A stretch of 64,000 bases of DNA. It comes from Labia minor. Taxonomy: Eukaryota; Arthropoda; Insecta; Dermaptera; Spongiphoridae. This document shows, in pieces, positions 56,351 to 64,000 of the stretch. Position numbers and translations under genes: made by a program. A model generated the notes under the pieces. The model had not been told where the DNA came from. It ran no database searches and saw only the letters and a program-made list of their open reading frames with translations. Numbering within the stretch: position 1 is the stretch's first letter; every line of letters begins with the position of its first letter. The stretch covers positions 18,570,910 through 18,634,909 of the forward strand of contig OY720350.1 in assembly GCA_963082975.1 (NCBI GenBank). The letters are read 5' to 3'.

Positions 56351-56689
56351 TACACAAAAAAAAAAAGAGGAAAACTTCAAAAAAAAAAAAAAAAAAATAC
56401 ATATATATATATATATATTCAAACGAAGTTTTCTTGCTTACTCACTTTAATTTTTCTATAAATAGGATTATTTAATCATTTAAGCGTGTTGTTTTTCACC
56501 CTCCCTCTCCTCCACACAAGTTAATCACTACTCTGCAATTTTTACCGAATTAATAATCCTTGAAAATGTCCAGATCGTTTACTGAAATATATAATCAAAA
56601 TGTCATTTTGAACTATCATTATAGAAATTGGAGAAAAAAAAAAATTTCATACATTTTATTATTAAGTAAGTATAGTGTTGACAGTGCAG

Positions 56690-57070
56690 ATGATGTAAAC
56701 AAAGTAAACAAATAACTATCTGGCAACAGTGTATACTCAGCTGATCCTCGATTAGGACACCTGCATCTTCACCCAATCTTGGTTCCAGTCACGTGACAGG
56801 TTCCTGGTTGCATCAGCAAACTTCCAAACCTCTCTTCAATCAAAGAAGAAGAATAAATAAATAAATATATAAAAAAAAAAAATTATCTAAATATACATAA
56901 ATAAAAAAATAAAAAAATAACATCAACCTATATTCATCAGCAGTGGTGGAAACTGGTTGATTGCTCTGTCTCAATTTTCATGTCACTGTCAAGTCGTTTC
57001 GTTCTCACTTGTTGGATAAAAATGTCTTTCAACCCCTCCCCCCATACCTTCATTCACACACATTATCCAA
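56690..57070. other. GC-richer island, possible conserved non-coding DNA
   Basis: Contains GTAAACAAAGTAAACAAATA (tandem forkhead-like sites, about 56696-56715), GACACCTGCATC (E-box), GTCACGTGACAGGTTCCTGG (CACGTG plus CAGGT) and, after an A-rich gap, AAACTGGTTGATTGC. No frame and no repeat-like ends. Enhancer-like by motif density; inference only. Confidence 0.33.
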
Positions 57071-57272
57071 ACAATATACAAATTGTACAATTACTGTCTG
57101 AAAAAATGTAAAAGATTATGTTCAACATACGTGTGTAGTTATGTTAAATATTATTTCTAATATAATAAAATTAATAATAAATTATATTCATTAATTTTAT
57201 GTAATTGTAATATTAAATACATACTCGAGTCATTTTATTATTATATCTTTTTTTAAAACTATAATTCAGTTT

Positions 57273-57915
57273 TTTTACTATCATGCCAAAATTTTCGATG
57301 TTAAGATTTTGATGTTTTTATACGTTTTGAAGGCTCTTGAGTCATTTTCATTAAGGTTGAGAAAAATGTCTGTCTGTCTCTCTCCCTGTGTGTGTAGACA
57401 AGATTATGCAAAAACGGTTTGAGCTAGAATAATGAAATTTGGAATACGGGCATTATTCAAAATTCAATGATCGTAGTTTTCTATCAACTTTTGAGAAATG
57501 TAGCTCATTCTGAAGAGGGCCATTAGCTACCAAGTTTTTATTTTTTTTCCTCTAAACTAAACTATATGTTTGATAGTTTTTCACATGATTAAAAATTGTA
57601 TAAAACTGCTATATATAGAATTTCAGCTTGATTGAATCGCTGAAAGTATCGGAATAAATTTTTTAAATTTTGACTTAAAAATGAAGGTAAAGGTTTTAAA
57701 TATATAACTATTAGTAAGATTATTAATGTATAATATGTTAATTAATTAATTTAATTGAATAATAATACTATATTGTAAATTTAAATTTTTTAATAAATAG
57801 ATCCACTCAATTGTACTTAATTTACAATTTAATTAATTAATTAAATTAATTAAATATAAAATATGTTAATTAATCCAATTCAAATTTGCGAGATAATTGA
57901 GTGGAGAACTTCAGA
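57273..57915 (+). mobile_element. Helentron-like element, family B, copy 7
   Basis: 5' end TTTACTATCATGCC (palindrome decayed), GTCTGTCTGTCTCTCTCC microsatellite (57369-57386), core AAACGGTTTGAGCTAGAAT and ATGAAATTTGGAATACGG, 3' end GCGAGATAATTGAGTGG with a degraded hairpin. Confidence 0.7.
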
Positions 57916-57955
57916 TATTTAAATTATAAATCTGTTTAAATTTTATTTTGATATG

Positions 57956-58006
<51 letters not shown>

Positions 58007-58504
58007 ACATTTATTTATGTATATATATATATATATTATTGTTTACAGTGTTTTATTTAACTTGCTTGGTTGTCTGTATGGTTCAAATCTAGTAACTCAT
58101 TTTTAACACAGTTGCAGTTGACCAATCGAACTAAAACTTTGCACAACACTTTTCAGATTTGGATGACAAAACATGAATATGAAATAAAGATTTCATTTTT
58201 TTAATTAATTAATTAATAATTTAATTTATAAACTTTAATCTACCATTAAATATCATTTATAATCTCAAAACCTTAAAAATTTATTTACTAAAAAATTAAA
58301 AATAAAATTAACAATTAAAAAAAAATTAAGTTACAGTGTTTTATTTATAAATGCATTAAAAACTAGAAAATAAATTTTCTCTTAGCCTCAAAAAGTATAT
58401 TCTTCTTCATGATGGGGTTCTACAAGGGTCCGCCTACTTAGCAGTTCAACAACACACAATGGTCTAGATTCTTTGAATTAAGAGCCTAATTAAAATGAAT
58501 TAGT
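57916..58504. other. AT-rich stretch
   Basis: A long (AT)n tract at 57960-58036. The part 58400-58480 is slightly GC-richer (GGGTCCGCCTACTTAGCAG), unrecognised. Confidence 0.4.
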
Positions 58505-58620
58505 TAATTAATTTTCTAGAGATCTGTCAAATAAAACGCTTGCATTTAATTTTTAATTTTGTCACCATTTTTAATTTAGATGTAAGCGTTTTATTTAAGA
58601 GATCCCAAGAAAATTAATTA
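58505..58620. repeat. Inverted repeat / long hairpin of about 115 bp
   Basis: Arms 58505-58553 and 58572-58620 pair at about 86% with a loop of about 18 bases. The arms contain AAATAAAACGCTTGCAT and its partner ATGTAAGCGTTTTATTTAAG. A single hairpin this size could be a tiny palindromic MITE (TA/TTAA-rich borders) or a hairpin RNA precursor. No known family recognised. Confidence 0.7.
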
Positions 58621-58849
58621 CATATGTAAATTCTTAAGTGCGTAAGATTATTAATGTATAACCAAAAATGCTATAAATAAATAATATATATATTGATCGA
58701 GATGTATTTAAGTAAATATTGAATATTTATAAATTGAAAAAAATAAATCAATCGGAATTTGATAGAGTATTTGATTAAATAAAATTTGATGTGTCACTTG
58801 TCAAATATATATCGTATTATTTAATATTATATATATAGTGTTGTTGTTG

Positions 58850-59350
58850 CATCTGTTTGTTTGATTTGTTTGTGTTTGGAATGAAAATGAAGACGAGGGT
58901 TTCGAGACTAAAGTCGCATAATAAAATAAGCAACCGAGTCTTTGGTCTTGTCTCCCTTTCACCCTTCATTCTTTCTATTTCGATATAAATAAAAGAAAGT
59001 AATGATTTCCAAATCAATCCCGACCGTTCTTATGGTAATAAAATTAAAAGGAATATTATTAGGATGTTAACATGAACGACAACTGCAATAAATTGCTTTT
59101 GTCTGTTATTTATTTATTTATTTTTGTTTTGTTTTGTTTTGCTTATTGTCTTTTGGTTTATTATTTTGTTCGAATATGAAATGTTAAATATACAATGTCA
59201 GGGGGAAATGAAATGGTCATTAGAAACGTGAGATGGTTGCTATTTGCTATTTGTGTTCCAAGGCTCTTGCCTGGAGTCTGGACGCGCTCCAGAGAAACAT
59301 GTTGCCATTTCAATCAGCAGCCATTTCTTCGCAAGAAAAGATGGAAGGTC
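58850..59350. other. GC-richer island, possible conserved non-coding DNA
   Basis: Blocks at 58880-59060 (CAATCCCGACCGTTCTTATGG) and 59200-59360 (GAAATGGTCATTAGAAACG, CAGCAGCCATTTCTTCGC, AAGGTCATCCATAAATTTAAC), separated by T-rich DNA. Frames are short and unrecognised. Enhancer-like by composition. Confidence 0.3.
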
Positions 59351-59360
59351 ATCCATAAAT

Positions 59361-59840
59361 TTAACATATACATAATATATATATATTTATATTTATATAT
59401 ATATATATATATATTATTGTACATGGGGTTATAAATGAAAAAAAAATCAGTCAGTAAAAGATTTAGATAGATAGAGATACTATAAATAGTTTTTTTTTTC
59501 AGATAATGCTGTTGAAATGTTTATTTATTTATATTTTCAAATTTTTTTTTTTTTTTTTTTTTTAAATAACAACTAAATCTATTAATTATTTGAATGTCAA
59601 AGAAAGTATTTAAAAAATGAAGCATAAATAATTTTTTTTCTATGTTAAATTATCTTCTAAGGAAATTAGAATTATTGATGAGTATTTGAATGATGATGAT
59701 GTTGAATAAGATTCAAAAATGTTTTAGAAACTTACATATCTATTAACTAGTAATCATAATGAAAATTTATTAGTTTAAAATAGATTAAATTTATATTAAG
59801 TGGAATAAATTGTAATGATAAAAATTAATTAAAAATTAAT
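59361..59840. other. AT-rich stretch
   Basis: (AT)n at about 59376-59415 and poly(T) at 59541-59563. Nothing recognised. Confidence 0.4.
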
Positions 59841-59848
59841 GACTATTG

Positions 59849-60151
59849 CAGTGATTCTCAATCACTGTACCGCGGCACTTTAGTGTGCCGCGAGATTACG
59901 AGGCTCTTAAATTTTTTTTTCCTACATTTTTTCAAAAAAAAAAGTAAAACGTTTTTGGGACTAGGTTCTTAAACATTTCCGACTTTTTTTTTCTAAATTT
60001 TTTAATTTGGTTCTAAAAAACAAGTAAACCGTTTTTGGGACCACTTTTTTTAAATATGGTAAACTTTTACACTTATCATTTTCTTTGTGTGCCGTCAAAT
60101 TTTTAAACCGTTAAAAGTGTGCCGCGGTAAACAAAAGAATGAGAATCACTG
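59849..60151. mobile_element. hAT MITE, 'CAGTGATTCTCAA' family
   Basis: Ends CAGTGATTCTCAATC and AATGAGAATCACTG, flanked by gactattg (59841-59848) and cactaatg (60152-60159), 6 of 8 identical, an older insertion. Subterminal GTGCCGCG at 59886-59893 and GTGCCGCGG at 60119-60127. Same family as 25085-25546 but with a single internal unit. Confidence 0.83.
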
Positions 60152-60159
60152 CACTAATG

Positions 60160-61599
60160 TAATGTTTTTTATTTCATTAAATTAATATTAGTTATATATT
60201 TAATTAAATAGTTATTTAATATGTGTATATATATCCATGAAAGTTTTTTTTTTATTAATATTAAAAATTATTTTTGGGAGGTCCGACTGATTCTGGAATA
60301 GTGGTCTTAGTGACAAGGATTCTTTAAAATACAGTAAGTCCAAAATCCCAACATAGACTCTTGAGGACTATTCCAAAAATTCTCTCTTAAATATATAAAT
60401 AAATAAAGAGAGCATATTTACTCACTTAAAAATGGCGCCAAAATGGGCGCCTAAACATCAAAACCCAAATCTCATAATTAAACATGAAAATAAATAAGTA
60501 ATTTCTAATAGTTATATTCTTATAAAATAATTGTAATTTTTAGTAATCAAATGCTAACATTTTCTAAAATATAAAAAATAAAAAAAATAAATGTTATACC
60601 AGTATAAATAATATTTTAAATTTAAATAAAAAAAACTATTTGTGATAGAACAAATGAAAATCGTAATAAATAACAATTTACACGTATTATATAAAATTAT
60701 AGTATATATTAATATGTATTTTTTTATTTTTCTTATAATATATCAAAAAGCTATTTAATAAAAACAGGATAGAAATTATTTATTCTTACTACCGGATTGT
60801 ATCTTTTTTTTAAAAAATGACAATGAATAATTGCATCTTCAGTAAATATGAATAAATTATGCAAATTGTATTTTTTGTTTTTTTTTTTTGTTTTTGATAA
60901 ATTATAAATGCTTTTTAAGATGTAGTGGATTATTTTGATTATGATTTATAGTCAAAAACTATTAATTAAGTTATTTTATTTGATAAATTTCGTGACATTT
61001 AAGAGATTTTTTTATCCTATCGGGTTTTTTTAATTCGATAATTTAATGAAATAAAATAAAAATTATCTCTCCTAGGAAAATCATTTTATTTATCATTTAA
61101 AAAGATGGTGATTGGTTTATTTGTATATTTTTGTTTTAATATTTACTATGATGAATAATCTTTATTTTTTAATCCAAATTAAATTATTATAACTTAAATA
61201 TAAATTGATAATAAATCATCTAACTTTTTCTTAATTAATAACTTTGGTTGATTAAATTTATTTTAAATTTAAATTAATAATAATTTTTTTTATAGATTAT
61301 AACCAACAAAGTAGGATCGTCTAAGAAATTCTCCGATATCTGTTGCATAAATTCCAGGCGGCATTCACATCCTCTGATGGTAAAATAATAAAATACATAA
61401 CAATCAATATATGTAATTCAAATCCGCGCCTATTGGATAAATTTCTAATTTTTTTCTCAAGATGGATATGTGAATGATACTTGATGATGATTAAAAATAA
61501 ATATTGAATTGAAATATTTTCTAATTTATTTAAATAACATTTTTTAAAATATTTATCAGAAGTATAATAATGAAGAATAAGAATGATGTTACATCAATC
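60160..61599. other. AT-rich stretch
   Basis: A complex patch at 60280-60480 contains GGAATAGTGG / GACTATTCC (weak inverted pair) and GGCGCCAAAATGGGCGCC. No element could be delimited. The rest is A/T-rich. Confidence 0.4.
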
Positions 61600-61826
61600 C
61601 AGAGTTTATTATAAAAGTTTTTCTTTTATGTCATTTTGTTGAGGCATCAATAAAAGTCAACGCCCACATTTGATTAAGTGAAATGGTTTAATTGTTTTGA
61701 TGCGAACATTATGTGAAGGAATCTTTGTTATAATTTGATCATTACTTTAGAAGCCTATCATGTCAAGCAATGACAACAGGTTGATTGCTCCACCCTGGCG
61801 ATTATTTTTTTCCGTCACTATACCTG
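61600..61826. other. Possible conserved non-coding DNA
   Basis: Sequence with CATCAATAAAAGTCAACGCC, GTTTAATTGTTTTGATGCG and ATGTCAAGCAATGACAACAG. Complex and repeat-free, no frame. Hox/homeodomain-like cores (TAATTG, ATAAAA) by eye. Confidence 0.3.
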
Positions 61827-61837
61827 CTCTAGAGGAG

Positions 61838-62018
61838 CAGGGTTGTCTAAATTGCGGCCCAAAACCCTTTGAGATGCGGCCCAAACGCAAATTATGAAAA
61901 TATTTAAATTTATTCAATATAGTTCTAAAAAAAAAGGTAATATGATATCTATGTGTGGCCCAGCATATTTTGTTTCTTGCAATGTGGCCCTCAAATGGTC
62001 ATAGTTTAGACACCCCTG
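61838..62018. mobile_element. hAT MITE, 'CAGGGTTGTCTAAA' family
   Basis: Ends CAGGGTTGTCTAAATTG and (inverted) CAGGGGTGTCTAAACTATG. Perfect 8-bp CTCTAGAG at 61827-61834 and 62019-62026; three extra bases (GAG) separate the left copy from the CAGGG start. Subterminal TGCGGCCCAAA motifs. Related to the interrupted copy at 4121. Confidence 0.85.
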
Positions 62019-62139
62019 CTCTAGAGAATTTGAGATAACTAGAAGAGAGTGGGAATTAAATGAAGAATGCTTAGAAAAACTGTTGGAGATGTATGGATAA
62101 CAAAATGAGTAGTTTTCAGGAATAAATTTTGATAAATCT

Positions 62140-63120
62140 CTATCTAACTATCTCTGTGGCTCTACGGAACTTGAAAATTTTTGGCCGCAGCAACCAGATT
62201 TCTCCAAGTGTCCCTATTCTGAGCCATAACCATCCAACTCCTACCCTCTCTCATCTCTCTCACGTCCCTTCCTACAATGTCCACTTACCGCGTCCTTAGT
62301 CTTCCTAGCGGGCATTTCCCACTCGGTCTCCCTACCAATATATTTTTCGCCATTCTATCATCTCCTATTCTAGCTACGTGTCCTGCGCAGCCATCTCAAT
62401 TTTATAATTCTAACTATATCTGGAGATGCATAGAGGTCATGCAATTCCTTCTCCTCATCTTCTTTGGCCCATAAATGCAGCGAAGAATCCCATTTTCAAA
62501 TACTTTAAATGTACTCTCGTCTCCTAAGGTCATAGATCATGCCTCAAACCAATATAATACAACCGGCAAAATAATTGTTTTATATATTTTAATTTTTATC
62601 CCCTTTGATAATAATTTTGACTCGATAAGCCCCTTTACTGCATGATAACAGGCGCTTCCCGATTGCAATCTCGCTTTAAACCTTCTCAAATATTATTATC
62701 CTTCGTTATTACAAACCTAAGTATTTATATTTTTCTACATTTTCGAATTCTACATTTTGTATGTTAAGACTTTGTGTGTTAATTCTATATTCCTCTCTTT
62801 TACTAAATCTTTTGTCTTAGCCCTATTAGTTTCCAGCCCCACCTCTTTTCCTGCTTCGATTAATTTTTCTACGCTATCTTTAATTGCAATTGCCAGATTT
62901 TTATAAATATTAAAAAGATTAATGATAATTTTATTTAAAAATCGTTTTCTTTTATTTATTTTTAATAAGAATAAGTTAAATGATTAACATTTCCTCACAT
63001 CAATATGACTATGCATCATTTTCTTTATATACTTCCTTTAATTTACCTTCGTTTGAATATGTAATTATAGTGAATTCATCTGCGAAATTCTCAAGTTCAG
63101 GGTCATAATTAGTAAAAAAA
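62140..63120 (-). mobile_element. LINE fragment, longest copy: reverse transcriptase palm to 3' end
   Basis: About 980 bp read leftward. From its 5' side (63110): LENFADEFTIITYSNEGKL, where FADE stands in the position of the catalytic FADD/YADD box; then VEKLIEAGKEVGLETNRAKT and, in later frames, ARLQSGSACYHAVKGL, GIKIKIYKTIILPVVLY, AGHVARIGDDRMAKNILVG and LVAAAKNFQVP at the 3' end (62170). Several stops and frame shifts, and an AT-rich interruption at about 62905-62990. The 3' tail gives AGAGATAGTTAGATAG, related to the ATAG tail of the copy at 6485. Dead copy. Confidence 0.85.
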
Positions 63121-64000
63121 AAAATCTATTCTCCCCTTCGTGTTCCTAGGAAAATTACATGCCAATGCTTTACGGAATCTTGATTAAGGTATTATATAAA
63201 ACAATTACAAGTTAACTATTATTAACCATTTCCTATAATAATAAAAGCCTTTAACTATGTATAAGTTGGATTTATACATACGAAAATGCAATATTTAGAA
63301 AATGTCTGGTCTTTTATTATATTCAGATTTGTAACCACTTAGAAAATTCAATTTGAGGTTATTTCTTGATAAAGAAGATTTTTTCTTTTACTATTAAAAA
63401 TCATAGGCCAAAATGAATTTATTTGTATTAAATTTTTGTGTTTATTTAAATTTAATTCTATTTCAAAAAGATGTCTTCTAATCCATCATAGAAAATACAT
63501 ATTTCATATAATAAAGAGAAAAACATTTTGAGATAACTCTTACGACTTTTTCATTCATACGATAGAAACACAATAAATTGTAGCATAGAACAGTAATTAC
63601 CGGGGCACAGCTATATATCAGTGAACTATATTCTAATTGAAACAATTTGTGACCTTTAAAAGGTTGTCTAAGATAATTTTTTTTTTCTATAAATAATATT
63701 AAAAATAAAAATTAATTAAATTAAATTGAAAAATTTCATAAAATCATAAGAATGCATCTATTTTTCAAAAAAGTATTTATTTATTTTCCAATAAATAGAA
63801 TATTGAAGAAAATAAATACTTAAAGGATTGATTATATAAATTTATTATTTTCATTAAAATTATAATTACTTTGTAATAAATAAACGTGTTAATAAATTTA
63901 TTTCAATTTTTCTTCAATAAATTCAACTCTTTTTTTAAATCTTTATAAATTTATATATTTTTATGAAACAGAGTTTAAATCTTGCATTAATTGTATTACT
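63121..64000. other. AT-rich stretch to the window end
   Basis: No gene or element recognised; 63140-63180 and 63590-63665 are slightly more complex. Confidence 0.4.

Noticed and set aside
5551-58036. AT dinucleotide tracts (5551, 10121, 20972, 39740, 55463, 57960 and others)
   Set aside because: Ordinary microsatellites of an AT-rich genome; no regular spacing or array structure suggesting CRISPR or satellite.

Overview
This window is AT-rich eukaryotic DNA that I read as a gene-poor, transposon-dense stretch of an animal genome, most likely an arthropod. That rests on the mix of element families (hAT with a BED-finger transposase, Tigger/pogo, mariner, MULE, Helitron, Helentron-like elements, piggyBac-type MITE, non-LTR retrotransposon, tRNA-derived SINE); the species cannot be named from this. 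I found no host protein-coding gene, no RNA gene, no bacterial signature and no CRISPR. The one long intact reading frame is the transposase of a complete hAT transposon (element 10335-13644, gene 12607-10721, minus strand) bounded by a perfect 8-bp target-site duplication.

Layout. 1-3.6 kb: a Tigger remnant with a hAT MITE inside it. 4-5 kb: a hAT MITE interrupted by a Helentron-like element (family A). 6.5-7.1 kb: the reverse-transcriptase tail of a LINE. 8.2-9.3 kb: a non-autonomous Helitron with TC...CTAG ends. 9.8-13.7 kb: a hAT MITE and then the autonomous hAT. 14-20 kb: family A and B copies between GC-richer single-copy-looking islands. 21-23.9 kb: a three-layer nest (LINE tail, hAT inside it, MULE inside the hAT), preceded by an LTR-like stretch. 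25-32 kb: three hAT or long-TIR MITEs and a piggyBac-type micro-MITE. 33-36 kb: two family B elements, one carrying a tRNA-derived SINE with a 10-bp TSD. 38-42.4 kb: more MITEs, a TA-flanked TIR element with a hAT MITE inside, and a composite family A element. 43.9-54.8 kb: a Penelope-like end with a hammerhead-like fold, a foldback element, further A and B copies and a mariner remnant. 57-63 kb: another B copy, a hAT MITE pair, an unexplained 50-bp-arm hairpin and a long LINE fragment.

Between the elements lie islands of roughly 150-400 bp with clearly higher GC and complex, non-repeated sequence (E-boxes, homeodomain-like and forkhead-like sites) but no convincing exon. A plausible reading is a regulatory gene desert beside a developmental gene; only comparison with a related genome can test that.

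The most interesting pattern is that at least four element families with unrelated ends (A, B, the Helitron and a fragmentary family D) share one internal module: a GTCT/GTCC-type or related microsatellite followed by a short core of the form ACGG...GATGAAATTTGGT. Families A and B also show Helentron architecture: subterminal inverted repeats, a 3' hairpin, T-rich junctions and no duplication.
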